Of a stretch of DNA of 44,870 bases, positions 27,116-34,811 are shown piece after piece; position 1 is the first letter of the stretch, and the number at the start of each line of letters is the position of its first letter. Origin of the DNA: Rhodocyclaceae bacterium (GTDB lineage: Bacteria; Pseudomonadota; Gammaproteobacteria; Burkholderiales; Rhodocyclaceae); contig JAGRFY010000037.1 of the NCBI GenBank assembly GCA_020445765.1, positions 1-44,870 on the forward strand, written 5' to 3'. A model generated the notes under the pieces. The model was not told the origin of the DNA. It worked only from the letters and a program-made list of their open reading frames with translations, and searched no databases. Position numbers and translations under genes: made by a program.

Positions 27116-27502
27116 CTACGATCCGCCCGTCAACAACAGTAACCAGACGACGCAGGCGTTGGCGATCGCCACCAGGACCGCCGCGCTGCCAATGTCCTTG
27201 GCCCGCTTTGACAGGGGATGCGGCGCCATCGACACCCGATCGACGATGGCCTCGATCGCCGAGTTCAGCAATTCGACGATCAGCACCAGCAACAGGCTAC
27301 CGAGCATCAGCGCCCGCTCGATGCCGGAGTCACCGAGCCACAGCGCCAGCGGCGCCAGTACGATGCAGGCGAGGACCTCCTGCCGAAACGCAGCTTCGTG
27401 GGCGAAGGCGGCAGCCAGACCTTCCCGCGAATAGCCGAACGCCCGCAGGATGCGGCCGATGCCGTCGTTGTGCTTGTGGCAACCTTGATCGTCTTGGGTC
27501 AT
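27116..27502 (-). CDS. dgkA: Diacylglycerol kinase
   Basis: A 128-residue small integral-membrane kinase with three helices. GYSREGLAAAFAHEAAFRQEV holds the conserved Glu near the first helix. ELLNSAIEAIVDRVS and KRAKDIGSAAVLVAIANA are the catalytic-loop signatures. It recycles diacylglycerol from glycan or lipid A modification to phosphatidic acid at the inner membrane. The frame is open upstream, but the ATG at 27502 gives the normal family length. About 199 bp separate it from the divergent DUF2721 gene. Confidence 0.93.
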   Translation of the reverse strand: MTQDDQGCHKHNDGIGRILRAFGYSREGLAAAFAHEAAFRQEVLACIVLAPLALWLGDSGIERALMLGSLLLVLIVELLNSAIEAIVDRVSMAPHPLSKRAKDIGSAAVLVAIANACVVWLLLLTGGS

Positions 27503-27701
27503 CGACCGTGATCCGAATTCGAAGGGCCCCGGCGGGGCGCTGCGGCGCTTGCGGCGCGCACATCGACCGACCGGCCATTGTTCACGAGGTGCGCAACTGC
27601 GACGTGTGGGCAGCAGTATGCCCGAGCCGCACGAAGGCCGTCCCGGGTCGGGCCGCTGTGCCTGGATGACCACGCGGCGAAACCGGGCTAGGATCGCGGT
27701 G

Positions 27702-28139
27702 ATGCCCAACCATCTCGCCGACCTCTCCCACGCGATCCAGCTCGCGGTCGCACCGGTCTTCCTGCTGACCGGCATCGCAACGCTGATCAATGCGATGAAT
27801 ACCCGACTCGGCCGCATCGTCGATCGACGCCGGGCGGTCAACAAGCGCGTGCAGGAAGGACTCGCCGAGGCCGGACGCCAGGCGGCCGAGTTCGAGCTCG
27901 CGTTGCTCAAGCGCCGTGGCCAGCTCATCTACACCGCGATCTTCTTCGAGGTGCTGAGTGCCCTGCTGGTGTGCCTGGTGGTGGCCGGGGCGTTCTTCGG
28001 CACCTTGGTCCGCTTCGATCTCGCGATCACCGTGGCCGTCACCTTCGTCGCGGCGATGATCTCGATGATCTGCGGCCTGGGTCTGTTCCTGCGCGAGATC
28101 TACCTGGCGGTGCGCTCCCATACCCACTGGGAGCCGTGA
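27702..28139 (+). CDS. DUF2721 family membrane protein
   Basis: A 145-residue protein with an N-terminal helix (AIQLAVAPVFLLTGIATLINAM), a basic/acidic cytoplasmic stretch with RLGRIVDRRRAVNKR and two C-terminal helices (FFEVLSALLVCLVVAGAFFG and ITVAVTFVAAMISMICGLGLF). This fits DUF2721, whose role is unknown to me. A further in-frame ATG exists at 27667. The downstream oxidoreductase begins within ~20 bases, so the two likely form an operon. Confidence 0.85.
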   Translation: MPNHLADLSHAIQLAVAPVFLLTGIATLINAMNTRLGRIVDRRRAVNKRVQEGLAEAGRQAAEFELALLKRRGQLIYTAIFFEVLSALLVCLVVAGAFFGTLVRFDLAITVAVTFVAAMISMICGLGLFLREIYLAVRSHTHWEP

Positions 28140-28159
28140 ACCCGACCGGAGCAATGTCG

Positions 28160-29698
28160 ATGTCCTGGCCCGACCTGGCCGAGTTGAGTCACCACGCACT
28201 CGACTGGCTGACCACCCTGTTCGTCTTCGCGATCGGCGTCGGCGTGCTGGCAATCGTCTGGATGTACTTCGTCGACCGCTTGCAGACACGCAGCACGATC
28301 CGCCGCAACTTTCCGGTGATCGGTCGCTTCCGTTTCCTGTTCGAGCACCTCGGCGAGTTCTTCCGGCAGTACTTCTTCGCGATGGACCGGGAGGAACTGC
28401 CGTTCAACCGGGCACAGCGCAACTGGGCATACCGTGCCGCCAAGAACGTGGACAACACCGTCGCCTTCGGCTCGACGCGCAACATCCACGCCACCGGTTC
28501 GGTGCTGTTCCTGAACTGCCCTTACCCGACCCTCGACGAGGACGCCCGCGCGGCGGCACCACTGCAATTCGGGCCGTATTGCCGCGAGCCCTACGTCACC
28601 GCGAGCTTCATCAACATTTCGGGCATGAGTTTCGGCGCCCTGTCTGCCCCGGCCGTGCGCGCCTTGTCGCGCGGCGCCAGGCACGCGGGCTGCTGGATGA
28701 ATACCGGCGAGGGAGGCCTCTCGCCCTACCATCTCGAAGGCGGCTGCGATCTGGTGTTTCAGATCGGCACCGCCAAGTACGGCGTGCGCGACATGGACGG
28801 GCGACTGTCCGACGAGCGCCTGAGGGAGATCGCGGCCCATCCGCAGGTGAAGATGTTCGAGATCAAGCTCAGCCAGGGGGCAAAGCCAGGCAAGGGCGGC
28901 ATCCTGCCGGCCGTCAAGGTCAGCGAGGAAATCGCTCGGATCCGCGGCATCCGCGCCGGTCACGACTCGATCAGCCCGAACCGACACCCCGAACTGCACG
29001 GCGAGGCGGACCTGCTCGACCTCGTCGCCCGGGTTCGGGACGTGACCGGCATACCGGTCGGCCTCAAGCTGGTGATCGGCAGCAGCGACTGGCTGACCCG
29101 CTTCACCGCCGAGATCCACCGCCGCGGCATCGAGTCGGCGCCCGATTTCATCACGGTCGACGGCGCCGAAGGCGGCACCGGTGCCGCACCTCAACCGCTG
29201 ATCGACATGGTCGGACTGCCGCTGCGTGAGGCCCTGCCGCTGCTGGTCGATGCCCTGCACGGCAGCGGCCTGCGCGACCGCATCCGGGTGATCGCCTCGG
29301 GCAAGCTGATGGTCCCGGGGCAGGCGGCCTGGGCCCTGTGCCTCGGGGCCGACGTGGTGGTCACGGCGCGCGGCTTCATGTTCGCGCTGGGTTGCATCCA
29401 GGCCCTGCAATGCAACCGCAACACCTGCCCGACCGGCGTCACCACCCATGATCCGCGTCTGCAGCGGGGCCTGGTACCGGCCGACAAGGCGCTGAGAGTG
29501 GCCAGCTACCATCGCAACCTGAGCCACGAGATCGAGATCATTGCCCACTCCTGCGGCGTGGCGTCGCCGCGGCTGCTGGCCCGGCACCACGCCCGCGAGG
29601 TGCAGGAGAACGGCCGCTCGGTGCCGCTCGACCAGCTGTTCCCGTTGCCCACCGCAGCTGCGGTGCCGCTCGGCAGTGGCGGGCGGCCAGGGCCGTAA
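28160..29698 (+). CDS. FMN/Fe-S glutamate-synthase-like oxidoreductase, membrane-anchored
   Basis: A ~512-residue protein of the GltS FMN-binding family. An N-terminal membrane helix (~17-38) precedes the domain. Core motifs are SFINISGMSFGALSAPAVRALSRGA, the FMN-phosphate region FITVDGAEGGTGAAPQPLIDMVG, and cysteines C-x5-C-x4-C (CIQALQCNRNTC) for a [3Fe-4S] cluster. There is no glutaminase domain, so it is not a full GOGAT; such stand-alone proteins have no agreed substrate. GGAG at 28148-28151 best fits the ATG at 28160; ATG 28154 and GTG 28136 are alternatives. Confidence 0.88.
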   Translation: MSWPDLAELSHHALDWLTTLFVFAIGVGVLAIVWMYFVDRLQTRSTIRRNFPVIGRFRFLFEHLGEFFRQYFFAMDREELPFNRAQRNWAYRAAKNVDNTVAFGSTRNIHATGSVLFLNCPYPTLDEDARAAAPLQFGPYCREPYVTASFINISGMSFGALSAPAVRALSRGARHAGCWMNTGEGGLSPYHLEGGCDLVFQIGTAKYGVRDMDGRLSDERLREIAAHPQVKMFEIKLSQGAKPGKGGILPAVKVSEEIARIRGIRAGHDSISPNRHPELHGEADLLDLVARVRDVTGIPVGLKLVIGSSDWLTRFTAEIHRRGIESAPDFITVDGAEGGTGAAPQPLIDMVGLPLREALPLLVDALHGSGLRDRIRVIASGKLMVPGQAAWALCLGADVVVTARGFMFALGCIQALQCNRNTCPTGVTTHDPRLQRGLVPADKALRVASYHRNLSHEIEIIAHSCGVASPRLLARHHAREVQENGRSVPLDQLFPLPTAAAVPLGSGGRPGP

Positions 29699-29704
29699 CA
29701 TGAA

Positions 29705-29736
29705 GCACGGGCGGCGGCCGTGGCCGTCGCCCGTGC
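29705..29736. terminator. Shared hairpin between convergent genes
   Basis: GCACGGGCGGCGG (29705-29717) pairs with CCGTCGCCCGTGC (29724-29736), with one G-T pair and a 6-base loop. It lies between the oxidoreductase stop and the end of the convergent repeat-protein gene. No T-tract is present. A bidirectional terminator is the simplest reading. Confidence 0.55.
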
Positions 29737-29757
29737 GCTAAGGTCGGCGACCGGCGT

Positions 29758-30057
29758 TCAGTTGAAGCTCAGCGGCCCGCAGACCAGGTCACCTTCGTCC
29801 TCGAAGGCATAGTGCATCGGCTCGGCCACGACCATGTCGGCGGCGGTCGCCGTCCGCGCTGCAAACAACTGGTCATGGACGTCGCCTTCGCTCTGGAAGG
29901 CGTGGCGCGAGTCGCCCACCGACTGCACGCTGGCCGTGGCGGTGCCGAGCGATGCGAGCAGACGGTCCTCGATGTCGCCTTCGCTGTCGAAGGCTGCGGC
30001 GGATCCGACCAGTCCGACCGAGAGGGCGATGGCGATGGCGATCTTGTTGCTGTTCAT
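29758..30057 (-). CDS. Small exported protein with 31-residue EGD repeats
   Basis: A 99-residue protein I do not recognise. The signal peptide (MNSNKIAIAIALSVGLVGSAAA) ends directly before F23. Three copies of F-x-[SD]-EGD-[IVL] start at F23, F54 and F85, exactly 31 residues apart. The first two units also share a D-x-L segment after EGD and a variable TAT-rich middle. The third is cut to 15 residues and ends LVCGPLSFN with the only Cys. AAGGAG lies 9 bases before the ATG. The mature part is acidic and may bind cations; that is a guess. The NavBac gene is upstream on the same strand. Confidence 0.82.
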   Translation of the reverse strand: MNSNKIAIAIALSVGLVGSAAAFDSEGDIEDRLLASLGTATASVQSVGDSRHAFQSEGDVHDQLFAARTATAADMVVAEPMHYAFEDEGDLVCGPLSFN

Positions 30058-30148
30058 GGCTGTTCTCCTTGGGTTTTCCGGTTGAGGGCGTCTTTGCTCG
30101 CCCTTGCCGAATAGACGCCTGCCCGCGTCACCCCTTACAGCCATGCCT

Positions 30149-31057
30149 TCAGCCTTGCCGCCGGCGGCGTCCAGCCGCCCAGCCGCGCGGCGACCTGCCG
30201 CGAGGGCCCGACACCGCCCGGTGCAGGGCCTGCACCTCCTCGCGCAGCCGGACCAGTTCGCGCCGCATCCCTTCCTCCGCTTCCGGCAGGTGGGCGATCG
30301 CCGCGTGCTCCTGCTCACTGACCCGATCCATTGCATTGACGATGATCGCGATGAACAGGTTCAGCATCGTAAAGGTGGCCACCAGGATGAACGGAATGAA
30401 GAAGGCCCAGGCGTAGGGGAAGGTCTCCATCACCGGGCGTGCGATGCCCATCGACCAGCTCTCGAGCGTCATGATCTGGAACAGCGTGTACAGAGAACGG
30501 CCGATCGAACCGAACCACTCCGGGAACGCCCCGGCGAACAGGCTGGTGGCGATCACCGCGAACACGTAGTAGAGGATCGACAGCACCAGTGCGATCGACG
30601 CCAGCCCGGGGATGGCGGCGAGCAACGCGCCGACGACGCGCCGCATCGACGGCACCATGCTCAGCAGGCGAAGGACGCGCAGCACGCGCAGTGCGCGCAG
30701 CACGGCAAACGGCCCGCTCGCCGGGAACAGCGCGATGGCGACGACGGCGAAGTCGAACGCGCTCCAGGCGTCGCGCCAGAAGGCGCGCCCATGGACGGCC
30801 AGGCGCGCGGCGATCTCGATGACGAATACGGCGAGAATCAAGCGGTCGAGGCCGATGATCAGCGGGCCTGCGGCGGCCATCGCCGCCGGCGAGGTCTCGA
30901 GGCCGAGCAGTACCGCATTGACGACGATCAGCGCGACGATGGTACGCTGGAAATCGGTGCGCGCGAGCAGGTCGCGCAGCCGGGCCTTCAGGCTCCGGCC
31001 GGCGACCAGCGCGTCATCGACGGCATCGGCGTCGGCTTGCATACCGGTGTGCGCCAT
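30149..31057 (-). CDS. NavBac-type voltage-gated sodium channel
   Basis: A 302-residue six-helix ion channel subunit. The S4 sensor carries Arg at 121, 124, 127 and 130 (R-x2-R-x2-R-x2-R in VLRALRVLRVLRLLS). The pore has LYTLFQIMTLESWSMG; the filter TLESWSM (197-203) matches the bacterial sodium-channel type (NavAb has the same sequence). S6 is near FFIPFILVATFTMLNLFIAIIVNAM. A C-terminal coiled coil (~245-285) would hold the tetramer. AGGAG lies 10 bases before the ATG. It starts 6 bp after the end of the hibernation-factor gene, implying co-transcription. Confidence 0.92.
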   Translation of the reverse strand: MAHTGMQADADAVDDALVAGRSLKARLRDLLARTDFQRTIVALIVVNAVLLGLETSPAAMAAAGPLIIGLDRLILAVFVIEIAARLAVHGRAFWRDAWSAFDFAVVAIALFPASGPFAVLRALRVLRVLRLLSMVPSMRRVVGALLAAIPGLASIALVLSILYYVFAVIATSLFAGAFPEWFGSIGRSLYTLFQIMTLESWSMGIARPVMETFPYAWAFFIPFILVATFTMLNLFIAIIVNAMDRVSEQEHAAIAHLPEAEEGMRRELVRLREEVQALHRAVSGPRGRSPRGWAAGRRRRQG

Positions 31058-31063
31058 CTGCGC

Positions 31064-31414
31064 TCACTCCTGCGGCAGGGCGGGCAACGGAACGCGTCGC
31101 GACGTGAAGATGCCTCGCAGCCGATCAAGCTGGCGCCCGAGCGCACGCCCGGCGCGGCTCGCCGAGCGGCTGACCGCCAGGTACAGATCCTCCTCGCGAT
31201 CCTCGATGACGATGTCCGGCAGGCCGCCGACCCGCAGGTGCATGGTGCAACACTTGTCGACACCGCCACGAGGACCATTGTCGTCGCGCAGCCGCACCGT
31301 GACACGGCTGATGCGATCGCGGTAGCGGGTCAGCGCGAAGCGGACGCGCCGCTCGACGTGGCGTTGAAGCGCTTCGGACAGTGCAAAGTCACGGGCCTGG
31401 ATATCGAGTTGCAT
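31064..31414 (-). CDS. HPF/RaiA-family ribosome hibernation factor
   Basis: A 116-residue protein. MQLDIQARDFALSEALQRHVERRVRFAL and the following RISRVTVRLRDDNGPRGG and HLRVGG..IVIEDREEDLYLAVSRSASRAGRALGRQLDRLR fit the S30AE fold. It is short-type: the long HPF C-terminal dimerisation domain is absent. The family binds the decoding site of idle ribosomes. AGGAG precedes the ATG at 31414. The gene leads the NavBac channel by 6 bp, an unusual pairing. Confidence 0.87.
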   Translation of the reverse strand: MQLDIQARDFALSEALQRHVERRVRFALTRYRDRISRVTVRLRDDNGPRGGVDKCCTMHLRVGGLPDIVIEDREEDLYLAVSRSASRAGRALGRQLDRLRGIFTSRRVPLPALPQE

Positions 31415-31483
31415 GCGTGCTCCTGTCACCACAGGGGAGTTATCGACAGGACCCATCTTAGGGCAGCGCTTGAATCAATAAAA

Positions 31484-31501
31484 ACAGAATAATATTTCTG
31501 T
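31484..31501. promoter_or_regulatory. Inverted repeat in the AT-rich region before the hibernation factor
   Basis: ACAGAA (31484-31489) and TTCTGT (31496-31501) are exact inverted copies around TAATAT. The ~60 bp here is clearly richer in A and T than its surroundings. It lies ~70 bases upstream of the hibernation-factor start and could be an operator or promoter region. No standard -35/-10 pair with good spacing was found. Confidence 0.4.
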
Positions 31502-31562
31502 GGTGTTCGAAAATATTTGACAAATGCCGGCAGCACCGTGGCAGTCGCGGGCCGGCGCCGCT

Positions 31563-32891
31563 TCAATCGTGCCGAAGCAGACCGAAGCGCCGCAGCTTGC
31601 GATACAAGGTCCGCTCCGAGATCCCCAGCCGATCCGCCAGCGCCCGGCGGCTGCCGGTGTGTGCGGCCAGTGCCGCGACCAGGGCGCGCCGCTCGACCGC
31701 CGCCAGGGCTCCGCCCTCCAGCGGGTCGCGGCCGGACGACGCCACCCTGGCGTCTCCGTCGTCGCCGTCGAGTTTCAGGTGGTGGCGCCGGATCTCGTCG
31801 CCATCGCACATCAGACTGGCGCGCTCGAGCAGATTGCGCAGTTCGCGGACGTTGCCGGGGAATCGGTACGACAGCAGCGCCGCTTCGGCGCCCGGGCCGA
31901 GGCGCAGGCTGCGCTCGGGTGCCACCCGCGCGAGCAGCGCGCCGGCCAGCAGCGGAACGTCATCGACCCGCTCGCGCAGCGGCGGCACGTCGATCGGGAA
32001 GGTATTGAGGCGGTAATAGAGATCCTGACGGAAACCGCCACGCGCGACCATTGCCCGCAGGTCGCGGTGGGTTGCCGAGATCACGCGGATATCCGCCTTG
32101 CGCAGTTCGCTCGAGCCGACTCGGCGGTAGGTGCCGGTTTCGAGCAAACGCAACAGCTTGACCTGCATGCCGAGCGGTATGTCGCCGACCTCATCGAGGA
32201 ACAGCGTGCCACCGCTGGCCGCTTCGACCAGGCCGGTCCTGCGCTGGGTGGCGCCGGTAAACGCCCCGCGCTCGTGGCCGAACAACTCGCTCTCGAACAG
32301 GGTCTCGGGCACTCCGGAGCAGTCGACGACGACGAAGGCCTGGCTCGACCGCCGGCTGGCGTCGTGAATCGCAGCGGCAACGAGTTCCTTGCCGGTACCC
32401 GATTCGCCCTGCAGCAGCACCGTGGCCTCCGACGGCGCGACCCGGGCCACCAGTCCTAGCATCGCCTGGAACGACGCAGCCCGCCCGACCAGTCCGGCCT
32501 GGGCCGACAGGCCTCGCGCGACATCGAGCGGCGCCAGCTTCTCGATGAAGTAGCGGGCGCCGCCGGCGGCATCGCGCACCGGAGAGAGCTCGATGCTCTC
32601 ATAGGCCTCGCCGTGGGGGGTATGGTGCAAATGCACCACCCGTTCCCGTTGACCGGACTCGAGGGAGCGGGCCAGCGGGCAGGCTTCTCCGGCCTGGTCA
32701 CAGGGGACCGCATAGTGGTGTGAAACCTCGTAGCAGGTGCGCCCGATGACTTCCTGGCGGGCGCCGTGCGCGCGTCGATAGGCGGCATTGGCAGCCAGGA
32801 TCCGGTAATCCCGATCGAACAGGATGTGGGGTTCTTCGAAGGACTCGAGGAAGGAGACCAGTTCGGCGAGCGGGCGCTGGACGTCGTTCAT
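31563..32891 (-). CDS. Sigma-54 activator with Cys/His-rich PAS domain
   Basis: A 442-residue transcription activator. Residues ~10-125 are a PAS domain with a Cys/His set: C53, H58/H59, C64 and C71 ([12 protein letters not shown], then CPL). The AAA+ domain has Walker A GESGTGKE (162-169), the sigma-54 contact loop GAFTGA (209-214) and Walker [11 protein letters not shown] Fis-type helix-turn-helix closes the protein ([26 protein letters not shown]). It has no receiver domain, so sensing is probably through PAS, by redox, metal or heme. ATG 32891 is preferred; GTG 32903 is an alternative. It diverges from the cyd operon. Confidence 0.9.
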   Translation of the reverse strand: MNDVQRPLAELVSFLESFEEPHILFDRDYRILAANAAYRRAHGARQEVIGRTCYEVSHHYAVPCDQAGEACPLARSLESGQRERVVHLHHTPHGEAYESIELSPVRDAAGGARYFIEKLAPLDVARGLSAQAGLVGRAASFQAMLGLVARVAPSEATVLLQGESGTGKELVAAAIHDASRRSSQAFVVVDCSGVPETLFESELFGHERGAFTGATQRRTGLVEAASGGTLFLDEVGDIPLGMQVKLLRLLETGTYRRVGSSELRKADIRVISATHRDLRAMVARGGFRQDLYYRLNTFPIDVPPLRERVDDVPLLAGALLARVAPERSLRLGPGAEAALLSYRFPGNVRELRNLLERASLMCDGDEIRRHHLKLDGDDGDARVASSGRDPLEGGALAAVERRALVAALAAHTGSRRALADRLGISERTLYRKLRRFGLLRHD

Positions 32892-32896
32892 GATAT

Positions 32897-32912
32897 CTGC
32901 CACTTATGGCAG
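32897..32912. promoter_or_regulatory. Inverted repeat, candidate activator-binding site
   Basis: CTGCCA (32897-32902), CTTA, TGGCAG (32907-32912) is a perfect inverted repeat. It lies just before the activator's ATG and ~105 bp, edge to edge, upstream of the -24/-12-like element in front of cydP. A third CTGCCAG half-site is at 32931. Fis-type activators commonly bind such dyads 80-150 bp upstream; binding here is inferred. Confidence 0.5.
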
Positions 32913-32926
32913 TCTTGCCGCCATTC

Positions 32927-32945
32927 GTGACTGCCAGTTTGTCAC
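32927..32945. promoter_or_regulatory. Second inverted repeat in the activator-cyd gap
   Basis: GTGAC (32927-32931) and GTCAC (32941-32945) are inverted copies around 9 bases that include TGCCAG. It could be a second binding site for the divergent activator or for another regulator. The arms are short, so chance is possible. Confidence 0.3.
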
Positions 32946-33017
32946 ATCCGCCCTACCCCAGTCCACGCGAGCGCGATAAGGCCTTGATTGTGCGGCTTGC
33001 CGAGGCATGCGTCAGGG

Positions 33018-33033
33018 TGGCACGGCTCTTGAT
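33018..33033 (+). promoter_or_regulatory. Sigma-54-like -24/-12 element before cydP
   Basis: TGGCACGGCTCTTGAT matches the sigma-54 pattern TGGCACG-N4-TTGC except that the -12 GC is GA. Spacing between the GG and the -12 G is correct. It lies 36 bases before cydP. The presence of a sigma-54 activator on the other side of the gap supports it; the -12 mismatch weakens it. Confidence 0.5.
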
Positions 33034-33068
33034 ATGGGCTATCCGTACCGCACATCCATGCGCCCGCC

Positions 33069-33251
33069 ATGAACGACCAGAAACTGATCCGCAAGCTCGC
33101 CCTCGTCATCGTCGTCAAGCTCGCCCTGCTGACTGCGCTGTGGTGGCACTTCGTCCGCGATCACGACCGCGTCCTCGAGGCCGACTCGGTCGCCGTGCAT
33201 ATCGGTGCGCGCCCCCAACCGACAACGGAAGGAACCTCCCATGGTCAGTGA
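33069..33251 (+). CDS. cydP: CydP, putative small subunit of cytochrome bd
   Basis: A 60-residue single-helix membrane protein: MNDQKLIRKLALVIVVKLAL leads into ALWWHFVRDHDR, then a polar tail. This matches the small CydP proteins that precede cydA in beta- and gammaproteobacteria. Its stop lies inside the first codons of cydA (11 bases overlap), so the two are coupled. The family role is assembly or stability of the bd oxidase; evidence is by context. Confidence 0.82.
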   Translation: MNDQKLIRKLALVIVVKLALLTALWWHFVRDHDRVLEADSVAVHIGARPQPTTEGTSHGQ

Positions 33252-34797
33252 GCAACTGGTCGATCTCTCGCGGCTGCAGTTCGCCGCCACCGCGATGTAC
33301 CACTTCCTGTTCGTGCCGCTGACCATCGGCATGGTGTGGATGCTGGTCATCATGGAGTCGGTCTATGTCATGACCGGCAAGCAGGTGTACAAGGACATGA
33401 CCCGCTTCTGGGGCAAGCTCTTCGGCATCAACTTCGCCCTCGGCGTCACCACCGGTATCACGCTGGAGTTCCAGTTCGGCACCAACTGGGCGTACTACTC
33501 CCACTATGTCGGCGACATCTTCGGCGCCCCGCTGGCGATCGAGGGCCTGATGGCCTTCTTCCTCGAGTCCACCTTCATCGGATTATTCTTCTTCGGCTGG
33601 GACCGCCTGTCGCGCAAGCAGCACCTGCTGGTCACCATCCTGATGGCGGTCGGCACCAACCTGTCGGCGCTGTGGATCCTGATCGCCAATGGCTGGATGC
33701 AGAGTCCGGTGGGTGCCGAGTTCAGCTACCAGACGATGCGCATGGAAATGACCGACTTCTGGGCCATCGTCTTCAACCCGGACGCCCAGGCCAAGTTCGT
33801 GCACACCGTCTCGGCCGGCTACGTCACCGGCGCGATGTTCGTGCTGTCGATCTCCGCCTTCTACCTGCTGCGCGGCCGCGACATCGAGTTCGCCAAGCGC
33901 AGTTTCCGCATTGCCGCCGCCTTCGGCCTGGCGTCGGCGCTGTCGGTGATCGTGCTCGGCGACGAGTCCGGCTACACGGTGGGCGAAGCCCAACAGACCA
34001 AGATCGCGGCGATGGAAGCGATGTGGGAAACGGAGCCGGCGCCGGCCGGCCTCAAGCTCATTGCCGGCATCAACGAATCCGAGATGAAGAACGACTGGGA
34101 GATCGAGATCCCGTGGGTTCTCGGCCTGATCGGGACCCGCTCGATCGACAAGCAGCTGCCGGGCATCAAGGACATCCTGGTCGAGAATCGGGCCCGGATC
34201 GTCTCGGGCATCGCGGCGGTCAAGGCCCTCGAAGCGGTGCGCGCCGACGCCGGCGACGAAGAGGCCAAGGCCACCCTCGAGCGCCACATGTCCGACCTCG
34301 GATTCGGTCTGCTGCTGCGCAAGTACGTCGCCGACATGGATCAGGTCACGCCCGAGATCATCGACCGGGCAGCGCGCGACACCATTCCGCGCGTGACACC
34401 GATGTTCTGGGCCTTCCGCGTGATGGTCGCACTCGGTTTCTGGTTCCTGGCCCTGTTCGGCAGCGCGCTGTGGTTCTCGGTCAAAGGCGATTTCGCCGAC
34501 CGGCGCTGGCTGCAGCGCGCCGCGCTGTGGTCACTGCCACTGCCGTGGATCGCCTGCGAGGTCGGCTGGTTCGTCGCCGAGTATGGTCGCCAGCCCTGGA
34601 CCATCTACGGCGTGTTGCCAACCCACCTGTCGGTGTCGACCCTCAGCGTGTCATCGCTCTACGGCTCGCTCGCCGGCTTCGTCGGCTTCTACACCCTGCT
34701 GCTGATCGTCGAGATGTTCCTGATGATCAAGTTCGCCCGCCTCGGCCCGGGCAGCCTCGGCACCGGCCGCTACACCAACGAACCGGCCCACGCCTGA
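33241..34797 (+). CDS. cydA: Cytochrome bd ubiquinol oxidase subunit I
   Basis: A 518-residue inner-membrane subunit carrying hemes b558, b595 and d. MVSEQLVDLSRLQFAATAMYH places His21 at the position of the E. coli b595 ligand. GWFVAEYGRQPWTIYGVLPT is the family signature GRQPW. The length and the charged central segment (~255-385) indicate the long Q-loop form, as in E. coli. GGAAGGAA lies 6-13 bases before the ATG. It oxidises quinol and reduces O2 with high affinity, and in the family it tolerates sulfide, NO and cyanide better than heme-copper oxidases. Confidence 0.97.
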   Translation: MVSEQLVDLSRLQFAATAMYHFLFVPLTIGMVWMLVIMESVYVMTGKQVYKDMTRFWGKLFGINFALGVTTGITLEFQFGTNWAYYSHYVGDIFGAPLAIEGLMAFFLESTFIGLFFFGWDRLSRKQHLLVTILMAVGTNLSALWILIANGWMQSPVGAEFSYQTMRMEMTDFWAIVFNPDAQAKFVHTVSAGYVTGAMFVLSISAFYLLRGRDIEFAKRSFRIAAAFGLASALSVIVLGDESGYTVGEAQQTKIAAMEAMWETEPAPAGLKLIAGINESEMKNDWEIEIPWVLGLIGTRSIDKQLPGIKDILVENRARIVSGIAAVKALEAVRADAGDEEAKATLERHMSDLGFGLLLRKYVADMDQVTPEIIDRAARDTIPRVTPMFWAFRVMVALGFWFLALFGSALWFSVKGDFADRRWLQRAALWSLPLPWIACEVGWFVAEYGRQPWTIYGVLPTHLSVSTLSVSSLYGSLAGFVGFYTLLLIVEMFLMIKFARLGPGSLGTGRYTNEPAHA

Positions 34798-34811
34798 ATC
34801 GGGAGATCGTC

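Noticed and set aside
26927-27142. A 71-codon plus-strand frame between hupE-like and dgkA genes
   Set aside because: It lacks a ribosome site, is Arg/Pro-rich in its second half and runs into dgkA on the other strand; no homology is apparent.
30058-30336. An N-terminal extension of the small repeat protein
   Set aside because: The frame is open to 30336, but it would overlap the NavBac 3' end and bury the signal peptide. AAGGAG before the ATG at 30057 fixes the short form.
32907-32920. TGGCAGTCTTGCC as a sigma-54 promoter
   Set aside because: The GG and GC are only 9 bases apart instead of 12, so it cannot be a -24/-12 element. The site at 33018-33033 has the right spacing.
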